In this document: in pieces, positions 25,395 through 34,792 of the stretch
How positions within the stretch are numbered: the first letter of the stretch is position 1
Layout of the letters: every line of letters begins with the position of its first letter
Assembly: GCA_021713395.1 (NCBI GenBank)
Contig: JAKJJT010000002.1
Coordinates: 124,001 to 188,000, forward strand
Source: Thiotrichales bacterium 19S9-11
GTDB taxonomy: Bacteria > Pseudomonadota > Gammaproteobacteria > Francisellales > Francisellaceae
DNA length: 64,000 nucleotides
Direction of reading: 5' to 3'
Position numbers and translations under genes: made by a program
Notes under the pieces: generated by a model
What the model saw: only the letters and a program-made list of their open reading frames with translations
Told to the model about the DNA's origin: nothing
The model's database searches: none

Positions 25395-26217
25395 AAGCGC
25401 TTGCTCCAGGCAGCAAAGGATAGTTTTCATCTGGATTAATAACCCGAATTAATACAGGAAACCGTTGTGCAGGTAATACCCATTGATTATCATTATTAAT
25501 TTTCTGGAGTGCGTTCTCTGTGTTGCTTATACGTCGAGAAACAGCCCAATGACTTGACTCAACAATACCATGATAGACTTTTTTGCCTAAATACATTCTT
25601 AAGCGAATGGTTGCTTTATCACCTTTTTTTACATTGACTAAATCTGTCTCTTTAAAGTTAGCCTGCACCCACCAAGTATTTGTAGATAAAAAGGAACCAA
25701 TTGGTTGATAAGCCTTAATTAAAGCTCCAGAGATAGTTGAAAAATTAGTGACAAAGCCATCCGATGGTGCAACTACTTTTGTGTCTTTTAACTTTAACTG
25801 AGCTTGCTTAATTTTCTCTTTTAAAATTGATAACCTTGACTTCTCAGTCTCTATTAACAAAGCTTGTAGCAGTTTATCTTCCCCTTGAACATGCTGCACT
25901 TTATAATTTAATTCTTTAATTTTATTATTTATAGCTAACGCTTGTGCCTTAAGCTCTGAAATTTTTAGTTGATAAGGCTTCGGATCTATAGAAAAGATGA
26001 TATCACCTTGCTTAATCATTTGCCCATTTGCCACATTAATTTTAGTAACTTTACCATCAATCTCAGATGCGATTGGCATACTCTTAACAAACACAAAAGC
26101 ATTGTCTGTTATTTTTGAGAAATAAAAATAAAAATAGATAAGGTATGCTATGACTAACAAAAAGATAACGCTAATAATTAACCGATATTGCTTAATAAAA
26201 TGAGCCCATGATTTCAT
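25375..26217 (-). CDS. HlyD/EmrA-type membrane fusion protein (AaeA-like)
   Basis: Periplasmic adaptor, 280 residues. One N-terminal anchor helix is at about 12-32. The lipoyl half-motif follows (MPIASEIDGKVTKINVANGQ), then a coiled-coil hairpin (about 80-130), the second lipoyl half with VVAPSDGFVTN and beta-barrel residues with LRMYLGKKVYHG. It is the first gene of the adaptor-FUSC-FUSC operon. It lies 88 bases after the hemB stop and may be read through from the hemB operon, but the gap allows its own promoter. Confidence 0.88.
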   Translation of the reverse strand: MKSWAHFIKQYRLIISVIFLLVIAYLIYFYFYFSKITDNAFVFVKSMPIASEIDGKVTKINVANGQMIKQGDIIFSIDPKPYQLKISELKAQALAINNKIKELNYKVQHVQGEDKLLQALLIETEKSRLSILKEKIKQAQLKLKDTKVVAPSDGFVTNFSTISGALIKAYQPIGSFLSTNTWWVQANFKETDLVNVKKGDKATIRLRMYLGKKVYHGIVESSHWAVSRRISNTENALQKINNDNQWVLPAQRFPVLIRVINPDENYPLLPGASAYVSIDS

Positions 26218-26305
26218 AATTAAAACCTATATCCATAGTTTAAGTTATGATAATAGAAAACCTTTTTAAAGAATAGAAGAAACTAATTAACTTAACAAAC
26301 TTATC

Positions 26306-27277
26306 TTACAGCCAATGAGCAACATCAAGTGCTGCATAAGTAATAATTAAATTAGCGCCTGCTCGTTTAAAACCATAAAGTGTTTCTAATAAGACCTCTT
26401 TTTCATTGACCCAACCTTTTTCACTTGCTGCTTTTAACATTGCATATTCACCACTGACATGATAGGCAACCATTGGTAAGTTTGTTTCTTCTGCTACACG
26501 ATAAATAATATCCATATAAGCTAGCGCTGGTTTGACCATTAAAAAATCAGCACCTTCTAGTTCATCCATTTCTGCTTCTTTTAGTGCTTCTTTTGAATTT
26601 CTAAAGTCCATTTGGTACGTTTTTCGATCTCCTTTTGGGGATGAATCACAAGCGTCTCGAAACGGGCCATAAAAAGCTGATGCATACTTAACTGAGTAAG
26701 ACATAATCGCTGTGTTGGTATAACCAGCCTGATCTAGTTCTTCACGCATGACACTAATCATACCATCCATCATGCCACTAGGTGCAACAATATCAGCGCC
26801 TGCTTTTGCATGAGAAACTGCTGTTTTGGCTAATAACGGTAAGGTTTCATCATTTAGTATCGTATCACTTCTTTCATGATAAATACCACAATGCCCATCA
26901 TCAGTATAAGCACAAAGGCAAACATCAGTAATAACAGTTAAATCAGGTGCTATTTGTTTTATTTTTCTAATCGCTTGCTGAACAATGCCATTATCATGGT
27001 AATTTTCAGTTGCCTTTGTATCTTTTTTTGACGGCAACCCAAACACAATAACTGCTCGCACTTTAGCATTGATCACTCGTTCAATAATTTCACCTAATAA
27101 GTCAGTCGAATAGTGATATTGCCCAGGCATGGAAGAAATTTCTTTTTTTATACCTTTACCTGGCACGATAAATAACGGGTAAATCAAGTCATCAACAGAA
27201 AGATAAGTCTCTGCCACCATTGCTCTTATGTTTTTATTTGTACGTAGGCGTCTTGGTCTTGAAGTTAGAAAATCCAT
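26306..27277 (-). CDS. hemB: Delta-aminolevulinic acid dehydratase (porphobilinogen synthase)
   Basis: Condenses two 5-aminolevulinate molecules to porphobilinogen in haem synthesis. 323 residues from the ATG at 27277, preceded by AAAGGTGG; the GTG nine bases further upstream is less likely. Active-site lysines are K197 (SYSVKYAS) and K249 (MVKPALAY). The Cys-type zinc site has C120, C122 and C130 in VCLCAYTDDGHCG, so this is a Zn-dependent enzyme rather than the Mg type. It is the last gene of the sspA-ribD-sohB-holB-yhbY-hemB run, 11 bases after yhbY. Confidence 0.97.
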   Translation of the reverse strand: MDFLTSRPRRLRTNKNIRAMVAETYLSVDDLIYPLFIVPGKGIKKEISSMPGQYHYSTDLLGEIIERVINAKVRAVIVFGLPSKKDTKATENYHDNGIVQQAIRKIKQIAPDLTVITDVCLCAYTDDGHCGIYHERSDTILNDETLPLLAKTAVSHAKAGADIVAPSGMMDGMISVMREELDQAGYTNTAIMSYSVKYASAFYGPFRDACDSSPKGDRKTYQMDFRNSKEALKEAEMDELEGADFLMVKPALAYMDIIYRVAEETNLPMVAYHVSGEYAMLKAASEKGWVNEKEVLLETLYGFKRAGANLIITYAALDVAHWL

Positions 27278-27288
27278 CACAGCCACCT

Positions 27289-27573
27289 TTAGGATGTTTT
27301 TTTATCTTTATTGCTTTTTCTATATAAAACAATAACTCGACCAATCTGCTGAATTAACTCACAGTGTAATTTTTGACAAATTTCTTTAGCCATTGACTGT
27401 CTTTCAACACGGTCAGCTGCAAGCTTAATTTTAATTAATTCATGATGATCTAAAGCTTGATCAATCTCAAATAGTACATTCTCTGTTAAACCTTTATCAC
27501 CAGTCCAAATAATTGCATCAAGATGGTGCGCCTGTGCTTTTAGCGTTTGTTTTTGTTTTGAGTTAAGCGTCAT
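27289..27573 (-). CDS. yhbY: RNA-binding protein YhbY (CRM domain)
   Basis: 94 residues forming one CRS1-YhbY (CRM) domain that associates with pre-50S ribosomal subunits in E. coli. Visible hallmarks are LKAQAHHLDAIIWTGDKGLT, DQALDHHELIKIKL and IGRVIVLYRK, the last being the conserved C-terminal strand. The GxxG-like loop is GDKG. It lies between holB (35 bases upstream) and hemB. Confidence 0.93.
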   Translation of the reverse strand: MTLNSKQKQTLKAQAHHLDAIIWTGDKGLTENVLFEIDQALDHHELIKIKLAADRVERQSMAKEICQKLHCELIQQIGRVIVLYRKSNKDKKTS

Positions 27574-27608
27574 TTAATAAAACCTCAATATAAGTTGTTA
27601 AATTGAAA

Positions 27609-28574
27609 TTATAAGAACCAATTTTCAAGCCATAATGCTTTATTTAAGTGATGGCCTTTCAATTTTTCATCTGCCCAATAAGTTAACTTTTGATAACGTT
27701 TAATTAACTCATGATAAGTATATTGGCTAGCTGCTTGTTTAATTGCATCTAAACAGTCTGAATTAATAATTGAATCAGTTGCATTTAATTTACATCGCAT
27801 TATATCAACAATTAAGAGGTATAACCAAAAAATAATCCATGAAAGCTGCTCATCTTTTAAATCTTTTATCAAATGTTGTACTGAAAATGACCTTTGTTTA
27901 ATTAAATCTAGCAATTGAGATCTTAACTCAAAGTAATCTTCATTCGCTATAAGTTTTTGAATAAATAATGGACGATGATTAGTAATCTCCCATAAAAAAT
28001 CTAAACTAAGCGCACTCTTATCTATCTCTAGATTATCTACAATCCATGATTTTGCTAAACTAAAATCAACATGGCAATAAAACTTCTGACAGCGACTTTG
28101 AATCGTCGGTAACAACTGATCTATTGATTGTGTTGTCATAAAAAAATAAACATTTTCTGGTGGCTCTTCTAATAGTTTTAATAAGGCATTAGACTGCGAT
28201 TCATTTAAACGTTCAACTTGATTAATAATAACGATACGAGGGCAATGATCATCTTCCTTAAACTGATGTCCCGTTAGATAAATACGTTCTTTTATTTGTC
28301 GAACCATCTCAACGCTAATTGACTCGCCAGGTTTAGCTAATTCAAATACATTCGGGTGAATGTCATTATTAAGCCATAATTCGCAATGTTGACATTGATT
28401 ACAGTAGGATAAAGCATCGTTAGTTTGACAAGTAAAGCGTTTTGCTAGGTCTAGAACAAAACATTCAACACCAATATCTAAGTCCCCCTGAAATAATAAA
28501 GCATGAGCAAGTCTTTCTTTTTGATAGCTAAGCTCAATCTGATCTATTAACGGTTGAAACCAAGGATAAATCAT
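27609..28574 (-). CDS. holB: DNA polymerase III delta' subunit
   Basis: Clamp-loader subunit. 321 residues from the ATG at 28574 (MIYPWFQPLIDQ), whose ATGA overlaps the sohB stop; the longer frame to 28598 is unlikely. The AAA+ core has a degenerate P-loop (FQGDLDIGVEC), as expected because delta' does not bind ATP. The zinc module is present (SYCNQCQHCELW), as are a Walker-B-like VIINQVERL, ALLKLLEEPP and sensor QSRCQ. The C-terminal collar domain is shorter and less conserved, as usual. Confidence 0.93.
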   Translation of the reverse strand: MIYPWFQPLIDQIELSYQKERLAHALLFQGDLDIGVECFVLDLAKRFTCQTNDALSYCNQCQHCELWLNNDIHPNVFELAKPGESISVEMVRQIKERIYLTGHQFKEDDHCPRIVIINQVERLNESQSNALLKLLEEPPENVYFFMTTQSIDQLLPTIQSRCQKFYCHVDFSLAKSWIVDNLEIDKSALSLDFLWEITNHRPLFIQKLIANEDYFELRSQLLDLIKQRSFSVQHLIKDLKDEQLSWIIFWLYLLIVDIMRCKLNATDSIINSDCLDAIKQAASQYTYHELIKRYQKLTYWADEKLKGHHLNKALWLENWFL

Positions 28575-29566
28575 AACTCTGGCTGCTTTAGTAACCATGA
28601 TTGTGCTTTAGAAGTTAGTTTTTTCATTGGTGATCGTTTAACATTAAACTGAACTTGATATAATTTCTTCTGTTTATTATATAAGTCAAACAAATAATCA
28701 TCACTCGTTGATACTTCATCAACCAACCCTAATTGACAAGCATCCTCACCTAACCAAAACTCACCAGTTGCAACTTTTTCAATATTAAGCATTGGTCTAA
28801 ACTTCTGAATATGTTGTTTAAATAAACGATGAATCTCTTCTAACTCAGCTTTAAATTTCTCTCTACCTTCATCTGTATTTTTACCAAACATTGTTAAGGT
28901 TCTTTTAAATTGACCTGCTGTGTGCTGCTCAAAATCAATACCATGACTTTCTAACCAACGATTAAAGTTTGGTAGTTGGCTAATAACACCAATTGAACCA
29001 ATAATTGCAAATGGCGCGGCAATCAATTTATCTCCTAATGAGGCCATCATATAACCACCACTAGCTGCGACTTTATCAATAACTATTGTTAGGGGTATAT
29101 TCGCTTTTCTAATACGCTCTAGTTGTGATGATGCTAAGCCATAGCCATGAACCGTACCACCACCAGAAGTTAACTTAACAACTACTTCATCTTCTTTAGT
29201 TGCTATGGTTAAAATAGCAGTTACTTCTTTTGCTAATTGTTCAGCTTGCGATGCATGAATATCACCATCAAATGATACGACATATACTCGTGGTTGCTCT
29301 TTTTCTTTGTCTACTTTTTTTAATGCTTTCTTTTCTTCTTTATGTAATATTTTTAGCTTATCTTTTGGTAAAACCTCTTCTGCCATTTTATTTTTGAATA
29401 TTTTATACTCTTTATCCATTGGCTGAATTGTTAGTTGGCCTTTTTTCTGTACTTTACCCTTTGCTAAAATTGCAACTGTACCAATTAGTACTAGTAAAAT
29501 CGCAACAACGATTGTAATCACCTCAGCTAAGAAAAATACATAATTACTTACGTTTTCCAACCACAT
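28571..29566 (-). CDS. sohB: Inner-membrane peptidase SohB (S49 family)
   Basis: 331 residues. The N-terminal membrane helix is at about 8-34, followed by a charged linker (Lys/Glu-rich, about 40-95) and the S49 domain. The nucleophile region is DKVAASGGYMMASLGDKLIA, and IIGSIGVI follows. Oligomeric signal-peptide-peptidase-like fold. AAGGAG lies eight bases before the ATG and overlaps the end of ribD, which is three bases away. It is coupled downstream to holB. In E. coli SohB suppresses loss of the periplasmic protease DegP when overexpressed. Confidence 0.93.
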   Translation of the reverse strand: MWLENVSNYVFFLAEVITIVVAILLVLIGTVAILAKGKVQKKGQLTIQPMDKEYKIFKNKMAEEVLPKDKLKILHKEEKKALKKVDKEKEQPRVYVVSFDGDIHASQAEQLAKEVTAILTIATKEDEVVVKLTSGGGTVHGYGLASSQLERIRKANIPLTIVIDKVAASGGYMMASLGDKLIAAPFAIIGSIGVISQLPNFNRWLESHGIDFEQHTAGQFKRTLTMFGKNTDEGREKFKAELEEIHRLFKQHIQKFRPMLNIEKVATGEFWLGEDACQLGLVDEVSTSDDYLFDLYNKQKKLYQVQFNVKRSPMKKLTSKAQSWLLKQPEL

Positions 29567-29569
29567 CGC

Positions 29570-30673
29570 TCATGCTCCTTTTCTATAAATCATTTTTATA
29601 TCATTATCTAATACTTTAACTGATTCAAGCTTTAACTGGTATCTCTCTGACATAAGTGAATAATTAACATCAAATAAAGGCAAAGCACTTTTCCCCATAA
29701 TAACAGGGGCCATATAATACCAAAATTCATCAATTAAATCTGATCTTAAGAAACTACCGGAAAGCTTATGACCACTTTCCACTAATAGGTCTCTAATTTC
29801 ATAGTCTGTATGTAATAACTTTAAAATGGTTGATAGTATTTGATGATCAAAAACCATTGTTTGCACTCGAACATGCTCATCTTGCAGTTGACGAATCTTT
29901 TTTTGATCGTTTGACTCAGTAATAATTAAAACATTTGCATTTGGAAGTAATACTTTTGCATCTAGTGGTATTTGAAGTGTTCGATCAACAATGACTCTTA
30001 ATGGTTGTTCAAATCGCTTTTCATCCAGTGAGTCTATCCTTACTGTTAAAGCAGGATTATCAACTAAAACCGTATTAATCCCTGTCATAATCGCACCACT
30101 TTTTGCTCTTAGCTTATGTACATCTAAACGTGATGCTTCAGATGTAATCCACTTACTCTCACCACTTGCCATTGCAGTTCGCCCATCAAGGCTTGATGCT
30201 AATTTTAAACGAACATAAGGTCTACCCTCTTTCATGGCTTTAAAAAAACCAGCATTAAGAGCCTCTGCTTTATCTTCTAGGCAACTAATAACAACCTCTA
30301 TGCCATTTGATCGTAGTATTTCAATGCCATTAACTTGTGGATTTGGATCAGAGGATGCAATAACAACTCGACTAATATTTGCTTCAATCAACGCGTTAAC
30401 ACAAGGTGGTGTTCGCCCATCGTGTGAACATGGCTCTAAGGTGACATAAACACAAGCACCCTCCGCATTATATCCCTTTTTTCTAAGATCTTCCAATGCC
30501 TTAACTTCAGCGTGTGCAAAGCCTACTTTTCGATGATGGCCTTCACCAATAATTTTATTATTTTTTACAATAACACAACCAACTGAAGGGTTAGGGCGAG
30601 TATAAAATACCCCCTTAGATGCCAAGTCAATCGCTTTTTGCATAAAAAATTCATCTAAAGGGCTAATCGTCAT
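29570..30673 (-). CDS. ribD: Bifunctional riboflavin enzyme RibD (deaminase/reductase)
   Basis: Second and third steps of riboflavin synthesis. 367 residues. The N-terminal deaminase domain has zinc ligands in HAEVKAL and PCSHDGRTPPC. The C-terminal reductase domain begins near 150 (YVRLKLASSLDGRTA) and includes SKWIT and an IMTGINTVLVDNPAL stretch. The rest of the rib pathway is not in the window. It lies 15 bases after sspA and three bases before sohB. An internal Met at residue 11 is an alternative start. Confidence 0.96.
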   Translation of the reverse strand: MTISPLDEFFMQKAIDLASKGVFYTRPNPSVGCVIVKNNKIIGEGHHRKVGFAHAEVKALEDLRKKGYNAEGACVYVTLEPCSHDGRTPPCVNALIEANISRVVIASSDPNPQVNGIEILRSNGIEVVISCLEDKAEALNAGFFKAMKEGRPYVRLKLASSLDGRTAMASGESKWITSEASRLDVHKLRAKSGAIMTGINTVLVDNPALTVRIDSLDEKRFEQPLRVIVDRTLQIPLDAKVLLPNANVLIITESNDQKKIRQLQDEHVRVQTMVFDHQILSTILKLLHTDYEIRDLLVESGHKLSGSFLRSDLIDEFWYYMAPVIMGKSALPLFDVNYSLMSERYQLKLESVKVLDNDIKMIYRKGA

Positions 30674-30688
30674 CTAGCTTGACCAAAC

Positions 30689-31303
30689 TTATTCTTCTTC
30701 TAACTCATAAGCCAATTGCTTTTCAAATTTAGACAACGATTTTTTAAATGCTTCGCGCTCAAATAAACGATCTGCATAGTCTTTAACTGCACCAAATTTT
30801 TTGTCTAACTTAATGCCTAATAAAGGTAAGCGCCATAAGAGCGGCACAAGAGTGCAGTCTGCTAGTGATAGCTCATCGGACATAAAAAACTCACTCGATG
30901 CAAAAATAGGCTCAATTGCTTTAAAACTATCTTCCAATGCTTTTTTGGCTGCTTTTGCATCTTTGCCATTTGCCACAATCATATCCATCATTGAATACCA
31001 GTCTTTTTCAATCCTTAAAATAGCCAATCTTGTTTTTGAGCGTAACACTGGGTAACCTGGCATTAATGCTGGCATTGGATGACGTTCATCCAAATAATAC
31101 ATAATAACATCAGCATCATAAAATGTTTGATCTCTCTCCTTTAGAACCGGTAACTTACCATAAGGATTTAATAAGCTTAACTGTTCTCCATTTTTATTTG
31201 GGTTTATTTCTATTAACTGATATGGAATTTTTTTCTCAGCTAAAATATAACGAATTCGATGTGAATAAACACATTCACCATATGAATATAAGGTCAGGGA
31301 CAT
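30689..31303 (-). CDS. sspA: Stringent starvation protein A homologue
   Basis: GST-fold RNA-polymerase-associated protein, 204 residues. The N-terminal thioredoxin-like domain (SLTLYSYGECVYSHRIRYIL, NPYGKLPVL) is followed by YYLDERHPMPALMPGYPV and RIEKDWYSM, which match SspA rather than enzymatic GSTs. SspB is not adjacent. In Francisella a pair of related proteins (SspA and MglA) controls virulence genes, so which paralogue this is matters; a search of the genome would tell. It is the first gene of a six-gene leftward operon. Confidence 0.93.
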   Translation of the reverse strand: MSLTLYSYGECVYSHRIRYILAEKKIPYQLIEINPNKNGEQLSLLNPYGKLPVLKERDQTFYDADVIMYYLDERHPMPALMPGYPVLRSKTRLAILRIEKDWYSMMDMIVANGKDAKAAKKALEDSFKAIEPIFASSEFFMSDELSLADCTLVPLLWRLPLLGIKLDKKFGAVKDYADRLFEREAFKKSLSKFEKQLAYELEEE

Positions 31304-31501
31304 ACAAACTCCAACAATTTATTAATGCTAAAAATCTGTCAATTTAACTCTATGTAAGGCAATCTTAATCGCTTTAACTCTAACGGTCAACTTAATGCTT
31401 AAGCTTTCATGTTATTAACAAAAGAATGGTTGGTTTTTAAAATCTTCATCATTATAATCCCTAAACTAAACACAACATCATAAAAAGTTTACAATTATAA
31501 A

Positions 31502-32131
31502 ATGGAAACCATTGGCCTTATTAGTTTAAATATCTCATTAGTTATTTACTGCATATACTTTATTCCACAAATCATTTATAACCAGATGATCAAAAAAACA
31601 GAACAAATTAGTTTAGTCACACAAAGTTTGATGATCCTTGCTAATATTTGTGATCTAATCTACGGATTTTATCTCTTTATGCCATGGCAATATAAATTTG
31701 TAACTATTCTAAGTTTAGGATTTTTACTTATCCAACAGATTCAAATTGGCCTAAAACAATATAAGAACTTAAACTTTATTGGTATTAGTGTTTTATTAAT
31801 TTTTTTATTATTTGTTGCGATAAATATAATTAGTAATGAAAGTCTACCACTTGAATCTATTAATTTATTTGGCTTAGTCACTAACTTTATTTATTGGTTC
31901 TATTGGATCCCACAAATTATTTATAATTATAAAAATAAGCAAGCTGATGGCTTTAGTCTCACTTTTTTAAGTCTAATTTTGTTAGCAAGTGTTTGTGATG
32001 CCATATCGGCAATCACTTTAAGCTGGAATTACCCAAGCATCATTGGGCCATTTGTAATTATTATTTTAGTTACTATTGTTTTAGCTCAGAGAAAGCATTA
32101 TAAAAGCACTCCTTTAAAAAATGAAGCTTAA
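31502..32131 (+). CDS. PQ-loop (SWEET-like) membrane transporter with two repeats
   Basis: 209 residues with about seven hydrophobic helices and two PQ-loop motifs, FIPQIIYN (residues 21-27, PQ at 22-23) and [11 protein letters not shown] (136-145, PQ at 137-138). Each is followed by the typical S-LT...L..ICD pattern. Bacterial SemiSWEET sugar carriers have one such half (about 90 residues); this protein contains both in one chain. Sugar or amino-acid transport is inferred. Its stop overlaps the htpG stop by four bases (TTAA). Confidence 0.88.
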   Translation: METIGLISLNISLVIYCIYFIPQIIYNQMIKKTEQISLVTQSLMILANICDLIYGFYLFMPWQYKFVTILSLGFLLIQQIQIGLKQYKNLNFIGISVLLIFLLFVAINIISNESLPLESINLFGLVTNFIYWFYWIPQIIYNYKNKQADGFSLTFLSLILLASVCDAISAITLSWNYPSIIGPFVIIILVTIVLAQRKHYKSTPLKNEA

Positions 32132-34023
32132 ACTTTTAAATGCTTATTAACTAGGTGGACAAAGCTTGCAGGATCGTCTAACTGGCCACCTTCTGATAAA
32201 ACTGCCTGTTGATGTAAAAGATTTGTCCAGTCAGCAAACGCAGCGTCGTCTTGCTCCTCTTTTAAGTGCTTAACTAGTTCATGAGTTGAATTGATTTCTA
32301 AAATTGGTTTAGTTGCACCAAAACCAGGCTGACCTGCTTCTGCCATAACTTTTTGCATATGCAAACTCATGCCATAATCACCGATAACTAGACAGCTTGG
32401 AGAGTCAGTTAAACGCTTAGAAATACGTACATCCTCAACCTTTTCACCTAAAACCTCTTTCATTTGTTTAATCACAGACTCAAAGTCTTTAGATGCTTTT
32501 TCTTGTTCTTTTTTGTCCTCTTCATCATCAAGTTCGCCTAAGTCTAAGTCACCTTTAGCAATTGACTTAAGCTGTTTACCATCATATTCGGTTAAGTGAG
32601 AAGTTAACCACTCATCGACACGATCAGATAATAATAAGACTTCAATGCCTTTTTTACGGAAAATTTCAAGCTGAGGATTATTCTTAGCTGCTGTATAGCT
32701 TTCAGCGGTTACATAGTAAATATCCTTCTGCTCAGGCTTCATACGCGCAACGTATTCCTTTAATGAAACATCTTGTATATCACTATCATTATGCGTTGAT
32801 GCAAAACGTAAAAGCTCTGAAATTTTTTCTTTATTATCATGATCTTCAATTGGGCCTTCTTTTAGCACTTGGCCAAATTGATTCCAAAATTTTTCATATT
32901 GCTCGATGTCTTTATTTGCCATTTTAGATAGCATATCAAGCACTTTTTTAACACTTGCTTTTTTAATCTTATCTAACACTCGATTATGTTGTAAGATTTC
33001 TCTTGAAATATTTAATGGCAAGTCACTTGAATCAATCACACCACGAACAAAGCGTAAATAGCCAGGCATTAACTCAGCACTTTCCATAATAAAGACGCGT
33101 TGAACATAAAGTTGCACACCTGATTTACGATCACGCTCCCATAAATCAAATGGTGCTTTTTCAGGTAGATATAATAAAGTTGTATATTCTTGATTGCCTT
33201 CAACTCTATTATGCGTCCACGCCATTGGATCAGCATAATCATGTGAAATGTGCTTGTAGAACTCTTTATACTCTTCATCTGAAATTTCATTTTTGGAGCG
33301 CTGCCATAGTGCTTTTGCTTTATTGATAGTCTCTTGCTCATCTAAAACTTTCTCTTCACCTTTATCATCATGCTCTCTTTTTTTCATGGTGATTGGGAAA
33401 GAAATATGATCAGAGTATTTTGTAATAATACTTCTTAGACGCCAATAATCTAAAAATTCAGCTTCATCATCTTTAATATGTAAGATAATTTCAGTTCCAC
33501 TCGTTGCTTTAGTAATATCTTCAATACTAAATTCGCCATCGCCAGCTGACTGCCAACGTACAGCTTCATCAGCACTTAAGCCCGCTTTTCTTGAATTAAC
33601 CGTTACTTTATCAGCAACAATAAATGCTGCATAAAAGCCAACACCAAATTGACCAATTAATTGAGAATCTTTTGCTTTATCTCCAGATAATGCTTCTAAG
33701 AATTGCTTAGTACCTGATTTTGCAATTGTTCCTAAATTTTCAATAACTTCTTCACGATTCATACCAATACCATGGTCACGCACAGTAATTGTTTTATTTT
33801 CTTTATCAAAGTCTATTTCAATTGTTAATTCTTGATCACTATCCATTAACTTTGCATCTCTAATTGCTTCAAAGCGTAACTTTTCTGATGCATCAGATGC
33901 GTTAGAGATTAACTCTCTTAGAAAGATCTCTTTATTTGAATATAAAGAGTGAATTACTAAATGTAATAATTGCTTTACTTCAGTTTGAAAACCAAAGGTT
34001 TCTTTATTCTCTGCCATTGTCAT
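32128..34023 (-). CDS. htpG: Chaperone HtpG (Hsp90)
   Basis: Cytosolic ATP-dependent chaperone, 631 residues, full length. The GHKL ATPase domain has [26 protein letters not shown] near 85, GTIAKSGT and GQFGVGFY. Middle and C-terminal dimerisation domains follow ([13 protein letters not shown] at the end). The first ATG (34023) has GGAG six bases upstream. A sigma-32-type promoter lies 52-80 bases upstream (34075-34103), consistent with heat-shock control by the RpoH encoded at 46889. Confidence 0.98.
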   Translation of the reverse strand: MTMAENKETFGFQTEVKQLLHLVIHSLYSNKEIFLRELISNASDASEKLRFEAIRDAKLMDSDQELTIEIDFDKENKTITVRDHGIGMNREEVIENLGTIAKSGTKQFLEALSGDKAKDSQLIGQFGVGFYAAFIVADKVTVNSRKAGLSADEAVRWQSAGDGEFSIEDITKATSGTEIILHIKDDEAEFLDYWRLRSIITKYSDHISFPITMKKREHDDKGEEKVLDEQETINKAKALWQRSKNEISDEEYKEFYKHISHDYADPMAWTHNRVEGNQEYTTLLYLPEKAPFDLWERDRKSGVQLYVQRVFIMESAELMPGYLRFVRGVIDSSDLPLNISREILQHNRVLDKIKKASVKKVLDMLSKMANKDIEQYEKFWNQFGQVLKEGPIEDHDNKEKISELLRFASTHNDSDIQDVSLKEYVARMKPEQKDIYYVTAESYTAAKNNPQLEIFRKKGIEVLLLSDRVDEWLTSHLTEYDGKQLKSIAKGDLDLGELDDEEDKKEQEKASKDFESVIKQMKEVLGEKVEDVRISKRLTDSPSCLVIGDYGMSLHMQKVMAEAGQPGFGATKPILEINSTHELVKHLKEEQDDAAFADWTNLLHQQAVLSEGGQLDDPASFVHLVNKHLKV

Positions 34024-34074
34024 TTATTACTCCATCTCTTGTTTTAAATAACGATATTAGTTTCATTGAAATAT

Positions 34075-34103
34075 ATATTGGGATTGATAGGAGAAAATTC
34101 AAG
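34075..34103 (-). promoter_or_regulatory. Sigma-32 (heat-shock) promoter of htpG
   Basis: On the minus strand, CTTGAA (34098-34103), a 15-base spacer and CCCAATAT (34075-34082) match the E. coli sigma-32 consensus CTTGAA-N(11-15)-CCCCATNT with one mismatch in the -10 box. The site is 52 bases upstream of the htpG start codon. Confidence 0.75.
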
Positions 34104-34159
34104 GAAAAAGTTACTTTATTATATTTGTATACCTAAACTTTACATTAACCGACACAAAC

Positions 34160-34178
34160 TGTATACTTACAGTATACA
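34160..34178. promoter_or_regulatory. Palindromic operator of the higBA operon
   Basis: TGTATAC-TTACA-GTATACA, a perfect 7-base-pair inverted repeat ending 19 bases before the toxin start. A third GTATAC is at 34127-34132. Position and symmetry are those expected of the operator for an HTH antitoxin (HigA) that represses its own operon. Confidence 0.65.
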
Positions 34179-34197
34179 CAACAAGTTAAATTAGAAA

Positions 34198-34476
34198 ATG
34201 ATCAAATCATTCAAACACAAAGGCTTAAAACAATTTTGGGAAGAAGGCACAACAAAAGGTATACAGCCAAAACATGCTAAACGCTTAAAAATGATGTTAG
34301 CAGTACTTGATCACGCTGAGTCAATTGATGAAATAACTTGCTTCCCTACATTTAATGCACATCAGTTGCATCGTGATGGAAAGCCGTGGTCTTTAGTTGT
34401 GAATGCCAACTGGCGCTTAACATTTATATTTAAAAATGGTGATGTCTATATTCTAAACTATGAAGACTACCATTAG
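34198..34476 (+). CDS. higB: HigB-type toxin of a type II toxin-antitoxin pair
   Basis: 92 residues of the RelE/HigB (plasmid maintenance killer) fold. Landmarks are SFKHKGLKQFWEEG at the N-terminus, HAKRLKMMLAVLDHA in the helical region, and NANWRLTFIFKNGDVYILNYEDYH at the end with the conserved WR and the final YEDYH. Members cleave mRNA at the ribosome. The toxin gene precedes the antitoxin gene, the usual HigBA order, 13 bases apart. Confidence 0.9.
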   Translation: MIKSFKHKGLKQFWEEGTTKGIQPKHAKRLKMMLAVLDHAESIDEITCFPTFNAHQLHRDGKPWSLVVNANWRLTFIFKNGDVYILNYEDYH

Positions 34477-34489
34477 AGGAGAGAGGATT

Positions 34490-34792
34490 ATGAATAAACA
34501 ACAAATAGTACATCCTGGTGAAGTATTAAAAGAGCTTGTGATAGAAGCTCACCCAGAATTAACAATATCAAAAGCCGCTGAATATTTAAAAATAACTCGT
34601 GTTGCATTATCAAGGGTGTTAAATGCAAAATCTGCTCTAACGCCTGATTTAGCTGCAAAAGTAGAAAAAGTCTTTGGCATCAAGGCTTCATTATTATTAA
34701 AAATACAAGCATCTTATGATAGTTATCATGCAGTTAAAGCCATAAAAAAACTAAAACTTAAGCCTTATCATTATAAAAAAGTTTCTGCTTAA
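34490..34792 (+). CDS. higA: HigA-type antitoxin
   Basis: 100 residues from the ATG at 34490, chosen because GAGGAGAGAGG lies just upstream; the frame extends to 34460 without support. HTH_XRE protein starting with the family signature VHPGEVLKE, with the helix-turn-helix at about 24-50 (SKAAEYLKITRVALSRVLN). It neutralises HigB and probably represses the operon through the palindrome at 34160. Its stop directly abuts the convergent uvrC stop. Confidence 0.92.
   Translation: MNKQQIVHPGEVLKELVIEAHPELTISKAAEYLKITRVALSRVLNAKSALTPDLAAKVEKVFGIKASLLLKIQASYDSYHAVKAIKKLKLKPYHYKKVSA

Noticed and set aside
30234-30449. 71-codon frame antisense to ribD
   Set aside because: It is entirely within the conserved deaminase domain of ribD on the other strand, with no start signal.
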